Below are positions 7,016 through 14,530 of a stretch of DNA of 54,392 nt, piece after piece. Position numbers and translations under genes: made by a program. Where the stretch lies: assembly GCA_934636305.1 (NCBI GenBank), contig CAKUAM010000003.1, positions 1-54,392 on the forward strand, given 5' to 3'. Each line of letters begins with the position of its first letter. Position 1 is the first letter of the stretch. The notes beneath the pieces were generated by a model that worked only from the letters and a program-made list of their open reading frames with translations, did no database searches and was not told where the DNA came from. The stretch is from an uncultured Oscillospiraceae bacterium (GTDB lineage Bacteria; Bacillota; Clostridia; Oscillospirales; Oscillospiraceae).

Positions 7016-9823
7016 ATGGAATACAAACAGACACTGAACATGGCCAAGTCTGGCTTCCCGATGCGCGGCGGCCTTCCCATGCGTGAGCCGGATATGCTCA
7101 AGCACTGGTACGACATGGATCTTTATAACGAGCTGCTCAAGAAAAACGAGGGTAAGCCCCGCTTTGCCCTGCATGACGGCCCTCCGTTCTCCAACGGCGC
7201 GCTGCACATGGGCCATGCGCTCAACAAGTGCATCAAGGACTTCATGATTCGTTCGGCAGCCATGCGCGGCTATTACACGCCGTATATCCCCGGCTGGGAC
7301 AACCACGGCATGCCCATCGAGTCTGCCATCATCAAGCAGAACAAGCTCAACCACAAGGCTATGCCCATTCCGGAGTTCCGTTCCGCCTGCCACGATTTTG
7401 CGCAGCATTATATCGATGTACAGATGGAGGGCTTCAAGCGCCTGGGCGTCATCGGCGACTGGGAGCATCCGTACAAGACCATGGCCCCGAGCTTTGAGGC
7501 CGAGGAGGTCAAGGTCTTTGGCGCCATGTACAAAAAGGGTTATATCTATAAGGGCCTGAAGCCAGTCTATTGGTGCTATCACGACGAAACTGCGCTGGCC
7601 GAGGCTGAGATTGAATATCAGGACGATCCCTGCACCACGGTCTACGTCAAGTTCCCCATGCATGACGATCAGGGCAAGCTGCCGTATCTGGATAAGAGCA
7701 AGCTGAGCTTCGTCATCTGGACAACCACCATCTGGACGCTGCCCGGCAACCTTGCCATCGCGCTGCATCCGAGTGAGAGCTACGCTGTCGTGAAAAACGA
7801 CGACAACGGTGAACTGTATATCGTGGCCGAGGCTCTGGCTGAGAAGGTCATGCACGTCGGCGGTGTGGAGCACTACTCCATCGTGGAGACGCATCCCGGC
7901 AGCTTCTATGAAAATATGCTGGCGGATCATCCGTTCCTGCCCAAGACGAGCCGCCTGGTTCTGGCTGACTATGTCACCATGGATTCCGGTACCGGCTGCG
8001 TCCATACCGCCCCGGGCTTCGGCGCCGACGACTACCAGACCTGCCGCCGCTACGGCATGGATATGGTTGTCCCTGTGGACGATCAGGGCCGCCACACCGA
8101 CTACGCAGGCAAATACGCCGGTATGCTTGTCGATGAGTCCAACCCCGTAATCCTCAAGGATATGAAGGAAAGCGGTGTGCTGTTTGCCTCTGAGGAGATT
8201 GTCCACTCCTATCCGCATTGCTGGCGCTGCAAAAAACCGATCATCTTCCGCGCAACGCCGCAGTGGTTCTGCTCCGTCGACTCGTTCAAGGATGAGGCCT
8301 GCGCTGCCTGCGACAATGTGCGCTGGCTGCCGTCGTGGGGCATCGACCGCATGAAGTCCATGATCCGCGAGCGTACCGACTGGTGCATCTCCCGTCAGCG
8401 CCGCTGGGGCCTGCCGATTCCCGTGTTCTACTGCAAGGACTGCGGCAAGCCGGTCTGCACGGACGAGACAATTGCAAAAATTTCGAAGCTCTTTGGCGAA
8501 TTTGGCTCGAACGTCTGGTTTGAGAAGGAGGCCGACGAGCTCGTTCCCGAGGGCTGCACCTGCCCGCATTGCGGCGGCAAGCACTTCGACAAGGAGACTG
8601 ACACGCTCGACGGCTGGTTCGATTCCGGCTCCACACATTACGCCTCCATGAAAAAGGATCAGGGCTTCTGGCCGGCGACCGTCTATCTCGAGGGTCTTGA
8701 CCAGTACCGCGGCTGGTTCCAGTCGTCGCTGCTGACGGCTGTCGGCGCGCTGGGCAAGGGGGCTCCGTTCCAGGAGTGCGTCACCCACGGCTGGACTGTC
8801 GACGGCGAGGGCAAGGCCATGCACAAGTCGCTCGGCAACGGCGTCGATCCTGCGGATGTATTTAAGAAATACGGCGCGGATATCTGCCGCCTGTGGGCCG
8901 GCTCTGCGGATTATCATGTGGACGTGCGCTGCTCCGACGCTATTTTCAAGCAGATCAGCCAGAACTATCTGAAGTTCCGCAACACCGCGAAGTTCTGCCT
9001 CGACAACCTCACCGATTTTGACCCGAACCATCTGGTCCCCGCCGCCGAGATGGAGCCGCTGGATCGCTGGGCCATCACAAAGCTCAATGAGCTGCTGGTC
9101 AAGTGTGAGGCCGCATACAAGGATTATGAGTTCCTGACGGTTTCCCACGCGGTCAACGATTTCTGCGTTGTCACGCTGTCGAGCCTGTATCTTGATATCA
9201 TCAAGGATCATCTCTACTGCGACGGCACGGATTCCGCTTCCCGCCGTTCGGCGCAGAGCGCGCTGTGGATCATTCTCGACGCCATGACCAAGGTCTTTGC
9301 GCCGATCCTCGCATTCACCTGCGATGAGATCTGGCTGCAGATGCCACATAGAGACGGTGATGATGCCCGCAACGTCGTACTCAACGAAATGTCCAAGCCG
9401 TATACCGAGTATGCCCTGACGGCCGACGAGATGGCCGCATGGGATGTTGCGTTCCGTGTCCGCTCCGATGTCAACGGTGTGCTTGAGACTGCCCGCGCAG
9501 ACAAGCGCATCGGCAAGTCGCTCGAGGCGCATGTCGCTCTCTTTGCCAAGGACGACGATGCCAAAGCGGCACTCACTGCCATCCAGGCGCTGAACCTGCC
9601 GGAGATCTTCATCGTCTCCAACGTCAGCACCACAGAGACCGCTCCGGCGGAGGGCGCTGTCACCGGACAGGGCGTGAACTTCCCGGGTCTGACAGTTGCC
9701 GTAACCGAGGCGAAGGGCACCAAGTGCCCGCGCTGCTGGATGCATTCCGAAACGCCGGACGAGCATGGTCTGTGCCCGCGCTGCGCAAGCGTGTGCAAGG
9801 CCCTCGGCGTTGTGTTTGAATAA
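7016..9823 (+). CDS. ileS: Isoleucyl-tRNA synthetase
   Basis: 935 residues from the ATG at 7016, preceded by GGAGGA. The HIGH motif is HMGH at 64-67 inside PPFSNGALHMGH. The catalytic KMSKS loop reads AMHKS (601-605) in GKAMHKSLGNGVDP. A second KMSKS-distal zinc site is replaced by the usual C-terminal zinc finger CPRCW...CPRC (about 903-922). The editing domain lies in the middle (about 200-390), with a TTIWTLPGN motif. It charges tRNA-Ile. Regulation by the T-box leader confirms the amino acid. The HSK variant of the loop is a known variation in part of the Clostridia as far as I recall, but I cannot check its frequency. Confidence 0.97.
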   Translation: MEYKQTLNMAKSGFPMRGGLPMREPDMLKHWYDMDLYNELLKKNEGKPRFALHDGPPFSNGALHMGHALNKCIKDFMIRSAAMRGYYTPYIPGWDNHGMPIESAIIKQNKLNHKAMPIPEFRSACHDFAQHYIDVQMEGFKRLGVIGDWEHPYKTMAPSFEAEEVKVFGAMYKKGYIYKGLKPVYWCYHDETALAEAEIEYQDDPCTTVYVKFPMHDDQGKLPYLDKSKLSFVIWTTTIWTLPGNLAIALHPSESYAVVKNDDNGELYIVAEALAEKVMHVGGVEHYSIVETHPGSFYENMLADHPFLPKTSRLVLADYVTMDSGTGCVHTAPGFGADDYQTCRRYGMDMVVPVDDQGRHTDYAGKYAGMLVDESNPVILKDMKESGVLFASEEIVHSYPHCWRCKKPIIFRATPQWFCSVDSFKDEACAACDNVRWLPSWGIDRMKSMIRERTDWCISRQRRWGLPIPVFYCKDCGKPVCTDETIAKISKLFGEFGSNVWFEKEADELVPEGCTCPHCGGKHFDKETDTLDGWFDSGSTHYASMKKDQGFWPATVYLEGLDQYRGWFQSSLLTAVGALGKGAPFQECVTHGWTVDGEGKAMHKSLGNGVDPADVFKKYGADICRLWAGSADYHVDVRCSDAIFKQISQNYLKFRNTAKFCLDNLTDFDPNHLVPAAEMEPLDRWAITKLNELLVKCEAAYKDYEFLTVSHAVNDFCVVTLSSLYLDIIKDHLYCDGTDSASRRSAQSALWIILDAMTKVFAPILAFTCDEIWLQMPHRDGDDARNVVLNEMSKPYTEYALTADEMAAWDVAFRVRSDVNGVLETARADKRIGKSLEAHVALFAKDDDAKAALTAIQALNLPEIFIVSNVSTTETAPAEGAVTGQGVNFPGLTVAVTEAKGTKCPRCWMHSETPDEHGLCPRCASVCKALGVVFE

Positions 9824-9840
9824 TTCAAAACAAGAAAAAA

Positions 9841-9978
9841 GGACTGTCTCAAAATAGAATTATCCAAAAATTAGCCCAACAAAAAAGTCGTGAGAATCCA
9901 TTAAAATCTGGATTCTCACGACTTTGTCTAACTTTTGGCGGGGCTATTCTCTTGCAATTTGCATTTTGAGACAGCCCC
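9841..9978. repeat. Nested palindromic element (IS-end or MITE-like)
   Basis: An outer inverted repeat, GGACTGTCTCAAAAT (9841-9855) against ATTTTGAGACAGCCC (9963-9977), encloses a perfect 17-bp inner repeat (9884-9900 with 9909-9925). The whole 138-bp unit can fold back on itself and has no coding capacity. The ends resemble GGCTGTCTCAAAA-type transposon termini; that link is from memory and untested. It could also serve as the ileS terminator. Confidence 0.55.
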
Positions 9979-10031
9979 TCGCTTTCATGTTAAAAAGAGA
10001 GACCCTCGCGCTGCTGTGAGAAAGAGAAGCT

Positions 10032-10305
10032 AGCGTCAGTTGACAAGGGTATACACGGTTTTTCACGGGGCAAAACAACGGCCAGCGTCGTTATCCTCGT
10101 TGGCGGGCGACAGCCCGCCTGCCTCGTCTGCCTTGCTGTCCGCCGTTTATCCTCCGTGAAAAACTCCGGAGGACTTGCCGAACGGTCTGGGACGTCGTCT
10201 GCAAGGCAGAGGACGACGGCATACTGGCGTATGTCAAGGACGATCACGCAGCAGACGGCGGGTCAGTCCCGTTCGCAAGCGTCTATGCCCTTGTTAACTG
10301 ACGCT
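10032..10305. repeat. Palindromic MITE-like element, about 274 bp
   Basis: Terminal repeats AGCGTCAGTTGACAAGGGTATA (split: AGCGTCAGTTGACAAG then GGTATA, 10032-10053) match the reverse complement of 10284-10305 at 20 of 22 positions. Internal inverted repeats include GTTTTTCACGG/CCGTGAAAAAC, TCTGCCTTGC/GCAAGGCAGA and CATAC-TGGC-GTATG, so the unit folds extensively. No transposase is encoded. It fills the gap between ileS and the YolD-like gene. Confidence 0.55.
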
Positions 10306-10386
10306 ATCTCCAGCGGAAACATACCCAAATCAAAAATCTCAAAAATGGATGTTCATCTGCTTCAGGTTATTTTGCCTTTGCCGTCT

Positions 10387-10788
10387 CTAATATAACCTTT
10401 CCAGACCGGAAAGCAGATCCAAATCAATCTGTCTGCCATCCGACAGACGAATCACCCGCGCATGCATATCCACGCGATCAATTCTTCCGGACACTGTCAC
10501 ATAGGCCCCGCCGGCCTTTTTATGATCCGGCTGAAAATACGTAATCCGAGCCTGCGGTGCATCCGGGCACGCAAGCAGCTCCTGCAATGTCCTGTCCAGC
10601 GCCTCCCTGGCGCTTTCATCCAGCTCTGCAAGCGGCTGCGTCAGCCGCCCCGCCTCCTGCAGCGTCTGCTCATGTCCGCTCAGCGCAGCAAACGGCGCAA
10701 ACTGCGCCGCGCGGCCTGCCGCACTCATCCCCGCGCGCACCTCGGAGCGGTGGTGCGGCAGACGAAGCATATCATCGTACACGCCCAT
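10387..10788 (-). CDS. YolD-like protein
   Basis: 133 residues. It opens with the typical YolD-family pattern (DMLRLPHHRS...AGRAAQFAPFAALSGHE). The C-terminal half looks like a small beta domain (GRIDRVDMHARVIRLSDGRQIDLDLLSGLE). YolD-like proteins are encoded next to Y-family polymerases of the UvrX type in phages and mobile elements; their molecular role is unresolved. The start codon overlaps the polymerase stop (TAATG), implying translational coupling. Confidence 0.85.
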   Translation of the reverse strand: MGVYDDMLRLPHHRSEVRAGMSAAGRAAQFAPFAALSGHEQTLQEAGRLTQPLAELDESAREALDRTLQELLACPDAPQARITYFQPDHKKAGGAYVTVSGRIDRVDMHARVIRLSDGRQIDLDLLSGLERLY

Positions 10789-12311
10789 TATGCCCTGTGC
10801 CCTCCGATCTGTCCGTTTCGCTGCCGCGCTGTCGCGCCGTCCTGATAGTTCATGCCCTTGAGAATCGCATTTTTCCCGTACTTCTTCTTGATATCAAGCA
10901 GAGCCTCCTGCATCCGGCGTTCCCGCTCCCGCTCCGCCTGTGCAGCCTCGTGTTTTTGCTGCTCGGCGGCGATATCCGTGAAAAAGTCCAGCTGCTGGCA
11001 TTCCGGCGGCTTTGGCGCACAGCCCTCCTGTACCACACGGTTTGCCACCACATACATGCGCCGGACGAGCAGATTGGGATCCACAATCCGGTCAAACAGT
11101 CGGCTCACCGCCTCCAGAATCTCTTTTGTAGAGGATGTATGCCCGCTCAGATTCTCCGATCCATGCGCATATTTTGGAACCTTCCGTCCGTAATGGTCCG
11201 TCGTGACCGGCCCATGGTAGCGGCTCCGGATCGCGGGATCCATGAGATTTTCCACATCATATCCGACCGTCAGCACAATCTGATCCGTCACCAGCCGCTT
11301 ATCCACCAGCTCCAGCACCAGCGCATCGGCCATCTCCCGCACGACCAGCCGTGCCTTCGCGCACGCATAGGGACACTGCAGCACCTGGCCGGAGCTGATG
11401 CTGTTCGTCTCTGGCCGGTAGGCCTTGATATCGGCGATGGTACACGGCTCCCAGCCCCACGCATGGTCAATCAGCAGCTCTGCATTTACGCCAAACATCT
11501 GATACAGAAGATCCTCGTTATAAAAATCATCCGGCCCGCCGATGGAGCAGCGGGCAATGTCCCCCATGGTGTATAGCCCGCGTGCCTCCAGCTTTTTCGT
11601 ATAGCCGCGCCCAACACGCCAGAAATCCGTCAAGGGTCGGTGCTGCCACAGCGTCTGACGGTAGCGCAGCTCATCAAGCTCGCAGATCCGCACACCGTTT
11701 TTATCCGGCTGGACATGCTTGGCCCCGATGTCCATAGCGATCTTGGCCAGATACAGATTTGTCCCGATCCCTGCCGTGGCGGTAATGCCCGTCGTATGCA
11801 GCACGTCAAGGATCATCCGCATGGCAAGCTCCCGCGGCGTCATCTGATAGGTATTGAGATAATTTGTCGCGTCAATGAATACTTCATCGACAGAATAGAC
11901 GTGGATATCCTCCGGCGCAATATACTTCAGGTAAATCTGGTAAATCTGCGCAGAAACCTCCATATACCGTGCCATCTGCGGCGGCGCAACAATATAGTCC
12001 AGCGCCAGCGCAGGCTCCCGCCGCAGCTGCTCATCGTTGTTCGACGCTCCGCACAGTGTGCGCCCCGGCGCGCGCTGCTGCCTTGCCGCGTTGACAAGCT
12101 TTACCTGCTGCACCACCTCAAACAGCCGGGCCCGGCCGGAAATCCCATACGCCTTTAAGGAAGGGGAAACCGCCAGACAGATGGTTTTCTCGGTGCGGGT
12201 CGGGTCTGCCACGACCAGATTGGTCTTTAATGGGTCAAGCCCACGCTCCATGCACTCCACGGAGGCATAAAAGGATTTCAGATCAATGGCCAGATATGCA
12301 CGTTCCTTCAT
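10788..12311 (-). CDS. Y-family (UmuC/UvrX-type) translesion DNA polymerase
   Basis: 507 residues, an error-prone polymerase that copies damaged templates. The metal-binding aspartate is Asp10 in AIDLKSFYASVEC, and the second motif is YSVDE with Asp142/Glu143. A TAGIGTNLYLAKIA block, a helix-hairpin region (DFWRVGRGYTKKLEARGL) and a little-finger domain follow. A basic coiled-coil-like tail (EAAQAERERERRMQEA) ends in RNGQIGGHRA, typical of the UvrX-like branch. A GGAAGGAAACG site precedes the ATG. It is the fourth gene of a minus-strand operon led by an S24 repressor, which suggests damage-inducible expression. Confidence 0.93.
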   Translation of the reverse strand: MKERAYLAIDLKSFYASVECMERGLDPLKTNLVVADPTRTEKTICLAVSPSLKAYGISGRARLFEVVQQVKLVNAARQQRAPGRTLCGASNNDEQLRREPALALDYIVAPPQMARYMEVSAQIYQIYLKYIAPEDIHVYSVDEVFIDATNYLNTYQMTPRELAMRMILDVLHTTGITATAGIGTNLYLAKIAMDIGAKHVQPDKNGVRICELDELRYRQTLWQHRPLTDFWRVGRGYTKKLEARGLYTMGDIARCSIGGPDDFYNEDLLYQMFGVNAELLIDHAWGWEPCTIADIKAYRPETNSISSGQVLQCPYACAKARLVVREMADALVLELVDKRLVTDQIVLTVGYDVENLMDPAIRSRYHGPVTTDHYGRKVPKYAHGSENLSGHTSSTKEILEAVSRLFDRIVDPNLLVRRMYVVANRVVQEGCAPKPPECQQLDFFTDIAAEQQKHEAAQAERERERRMQEALLDIKKKYGKNAILKGMNYQDGATARQRNGQIGGHRA

Positions 12312-12338
12312 CGTTTCCTTCCCCGCACTGCCGGCGGC

Positions 12339-12755
12339 TTACACGCCAAAATAATCCTGAATGGTCTGCATCCGCGCGCTCTGCTGCACATGGAACGGAC
12401 AGCGCCGGGCACAGTGGCCACAGCCGATACAGTCGCTTGCCCGCTTTTCCAGCTGCCATGCAACCGAGCGCTTGACCTCGTCGAGCTTTGTTGTCCAGCC
12501 GTATGCACCGGATGCGTAGTCTGCGCCGAAATGCACCTGCAGATAGACATCCTTCCGGATATCCTGCAGCGCCTTGCCATATGCGGCAAGGATGGCTGCA
12601 TGGCCGCCGGTCATATCAAAATAGTTGACGCCCAGTGCGTGTGCGGCACGAACCGTCTCGATGATTTCATGCTCCGGCCGTTCCCCGATGACAGACGAAC
12701 CCATACCAATCATGCTGATGCGTTCACCGCCATGCGGAAGCACACGATACTCCAT
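12339..12755 (-). pseudogene. Aldo/keto reductase with 4Fe-4S tail, internally deleted
   Basis: 138 residues from the ATG at 12755, which has GGAGA 8 bases upstream; an alternative ATG at 12788 overlaps the flavodoxin stop. The first 80 or so residues match the N-terminus of ferredoxin-type aldo/keto reductases (MEYRVLPHGGERIS...GVNYFDMTGG). The end matches their C-terminal cluster-binding tail (SDCIGCGHCARRCPFHV...YFGV). Intact enzymes have about 370 residues, so roughly 230 from the middle of the barrel, including most of the active site, are missing in frame. It may be a decaying gene or a retained small iron-sulfur protein. Confidence 0.8.
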
Positions 12756-12787
12756 ATAATTTCTCCAATCCGGTACCGGTATTTTCA

Positions 12788-13264
12788 TCAGATATGCAGC
12801 GACTGCACCCACGCAGCCAGTTCCTGCGCGCCGACGCCGGCATGAAACACCTTGCCGTCAAGCAGCTTGGCTCCCTTGCAGCTCGGCGCAAGGCTTGCGT
12901 TTGTTTTTCCCATGCCGCTGCCGCCGGAGGTTGCAAACGGGACGACAGTTTTGCCGCTCAGATCGCAGCTCTCCAGAAACGTATTGACAATCGTGGGCGC
13001 AACATACCACCAGATCGGGAACCCGACAAATACGGTGTCATAATCCGCCGCGCTGCAGCTGCCGTCAATTTCCGGGCGGGAGGCGGGATTTTTCATCTCG
13101 ATGGTGCTGCGGGACGTCTTATCCATCCAGTTGAGGTCCGCGCTGGTATAGGGCACCTTCGGCTGAATCTCAAACAGATCCGCACCGGTGGCCTCCGCCA
13201 GCTTTTCCGCAACCTTTGCCGTCACACCGGACGCCGAGAAATATGCAACTAATGTTTTTCCCAT
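12788..13264 (-). CDS. Flavodoxin
   Basis: 158 residues, a small FMN-binding electron carrier. The phosphate-binding loop is FSASGVTAKVAE near the N-terminus, in place of the more usual TGxT form. The FVGFPIWWYVAPTIVNTFLE strand-helix that lines the isoalloxazine ring is also conserved. The C-terminal half follows the pattern of the flavodoxin_4 family. It starts 23 bases after the repressor stop and may be coupled to the reductase remnant. Confidence 0.88.
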   Translation of the reverse strand: MGKTLVAYFSASGVTAKVAEKLAEATGADLFEIQPKVPYTSADLNWMDKTSRSTIEMKNPASRPEIDGSCSAADYDTVFVGFPIWWYVAPTIVNTFLESCDLSGKTVVPFATSGGSGMGKTNASLAPSCKGAKLLDGKVFHAGVGAQELAAWVQSLHI

Positions 13265-13287
13265 GATAAATACCTCTTTTCATTGTA

Positions 13288-14100
13288 TCATAACACCTTG
13301 CCGATGATCTGAAATTCCAGCTCCGGCCGGATCGTCTTCGGCGGATACGCCTGATTATAAGACAGCATGACCGGCTGCATGTGCCGCACGCCATCGGACT
13401 GCAGCGCATCGCGCGCCTGCTCGTCCGGCTCCTGCTCCGTATAGACCTTGAGATAGCCCTGCCCATCATAGACCATGACGCCAACCTCTCCGCTGCGCAG
13501 TGTTTGGCACGGCTGCACCCAGACAATCTGCCCGCTGTGATAGACCGGCTCCATGCTGTCGCCGGACACGCGGACACCGAACACCGCACCGGTCGGAATG
13601 CTGCTCTCCGGAAAGCTCACCAGCTGGAAGCTGCCCTCATCCAAAAATGTGCCCGTACCGGCAGAGACCGGCAGATCGCTTACAGGCATATCGCGGTAGC
13701 GGATGGGCGCTGCCGGCTGCTGCGGCTGGTACCTGCCGGAGGCAATCAGATCCTCCCGGTACTCCCGCAGTTTTCTGCGGCCCTCGGCGTTGAGTGCCGG
13801 CTGGCGGCTGCTGGTGAAACAGGCAAAGCCATCGTCCTCCAGCTCCAGCGCGTGGCACAGAGCCATCAGCTGATAAGCGCCCGGCACGACTCGCCCCGTC
13901 TCCCACTTGCTGATTGCAGTGCATCCGACCTCAACGCCGCAGGCGGCCAGGCGCAGCCGCAGCTGCTCCAGACTCAGATGCAGCTCCCGCCGGGCGGCCT
14001 GCAGCCGGCGGCCAATATAATTGCTGTCACGATCCTCTTTGGCGCGGTATGGCGCCGCCCCTGCGGCACAATGCCGCGCCGGATCGGGTTGCTTTTTCAT
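13288..14100 (-). CDS. LexA/CI-like repressor: XRE HTH plus S24 self-cleaving peptidase
   Basis: 270 residues from the ATG at 14100, preferred over the one at 14106 because AAAGGGGG then sits 7 bases upstream. An XRE-type helix-turn-helix occupies about residues 28-90 (IGRRLQAARR...TAISKWETGRVVPGAYQLMAL). The C-terminal half is an S24 domain with an Ala147-Gly148 cleavage site (PVSAGTG), nucleophile Ser182 in GDSMEP and general-base Lys218 in GYLKVYT. Such proteins are inactivated by RecA-stimulated self-cleavage. It heads an operon with flavodoxin, reductase remnant, translesion polymerase and YolD, and likely represses it. Confidence 0.92.
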   Translation of the reverse strand: MKKQPDPARHCAAGAAPYRAKEDRDSNYIGRRLQAARRELHLSLEQLRLRLAACGVEVGCTAISKWETGRVVPGAYQLMALCHALELEDDGFACFTSSRQPALNAEGRRKLREYREDLIASGRYQPQQPAAPIRYRDMPVSDLPVSAGTGTFLDEGSFQLVSFPESSIPTGAVFGVRVSGDSMEPVYHSGQIVWVQPCQTLRSGEVGVMVYDGQGYLKVYTEQEPDEQARDALQSDGVRHMQPVMLSYNQAYPPKTIRPELEFQIIGKVL

Positions 14101-14121
14101 GCCCATGCCCCCTTTGCTTTA

Positions 14122-14151
14122 ATTATAGCGCCCTTGTTCCTGCACTGTCAA
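14122..14151 (-). promoter_or_regulatory. Sigma-A promoter of the repressor/polymerase operon
   Basis: Minus strand TTGACA (14151-14146), 18-base spacer, TATAAT (14127-14122). Both hexamers are perfect. I did not see a clear SOS-box palindrome over it; the operator of the encoded repressor is not identified. Confidence 0.75.
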
Positions 14152-14214
14152 TATATTTTGCCTATTAAGCCATAAATTTATTTTATTATTTCTTATTGAG
14201 CATTTTCTGGTATA

Positions 14215-14259
14215 TAAAAAAAGAAACCCCGCAAACGAGTGACCAGCTCGTCTGCGGGG
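14215..14259 (-). terminator. Strong minus-strand terminator hairpin with no obvious upstream gene
   Basis: A 13-bp stem (14227-14239 with 14247-14259, one mismatch). On the minus strand it is followed by TTTCTTTTTTTA, an excellent intrinsic terminator. On the plus strand the tail is weak. The only minus-strand DNA that could feed it lies antisense to the small ORF at 14285 and the clpB leader. Confidence 0.65.
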
Positions 14260-14284
14260 GATTCTTTATCAATATGAGGGGAAA

Positions 14285-14371
14285 ATGAAAAAGTGTATAT
14301 CGCTTCTTGCAAAATTATCTTATCATCGGATTATTAAAAAACTTAGCGGCCAGTTATTAAATATCTTTTAA
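14285..14371 (+). CDS. Possible 28-residue basic peptide
   Basis: ATG at 14285 follows GAGGGGAAA, a good ribosome site. The frame encodes MKKCISLLAKL followed by a short basic, hydrophobic tail ending at TAA: 28 residues, rich in Lys, Leu and Ile. An extended -10-like TGGTATATA stands at about 14208-14216, so the transcript would begin near the hairpin at 14227-14259. No similarity is recognised. It could be chance in AT-rich DNA, a leader peptide, or a type I toxin-like peptide. Confidence 0.3.
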   Translation: MKKCISLLAKLSYHRIIKKLSGQLLNIF

Positions 14372-14436
14372 ATGCCCAAAATATTTTCTCGATCAAATGT
14401 TTACAGAAAAGTCACAAAAAATGCGCTGCGCACCCC

Positions 14437-14465
14437 TTGACAAACACGGCGGGCGGGTCTATGAT
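14437..14465 (+). promoter_or_regulatory. Sigma-A promoter of clpB
   Basis: TTGACA (14437-14442), 17-base spacer, TATGAT (14460-14465). Confidence 0.85.
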
Positions 14466-14479
14466 GAAGCCAAAATTAA

Positions 14480-14506
14480 TTAGCACTCGAATGTAGAGAG
14501 TGCTAA
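14480..14506 (+). promoter_or_regulatory. CIRCE operator (HrcA binding site)
   Basis: A perfect TTAGCACTC-N9-GAGTGCTAA inverted repeat just downstream of the clpB -10. HrcA bound here would block transcription until heat shock. HrcA itself is not encoded in the window. Confidence 0.97.
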
Positions 14507-14530
14507 TCCCCGGAATCAGAGGTGTTATGT

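Noticed and set aside
6995..9766. A 923-codon open frame antisense to ileS
   Set aside because: It lies wholly opposite a certain tRNA synthetase gene, has no ribosome site and its translation looks like reverse-frame composition of GC-rich codons.
14122..14151. A classical Bacillus-type SOS box over the repressor promoter
   Set aside because: No GAAC-N4-GTTC palindrome is present near the promoter; the operator of the S24 repressor remains unidentified.
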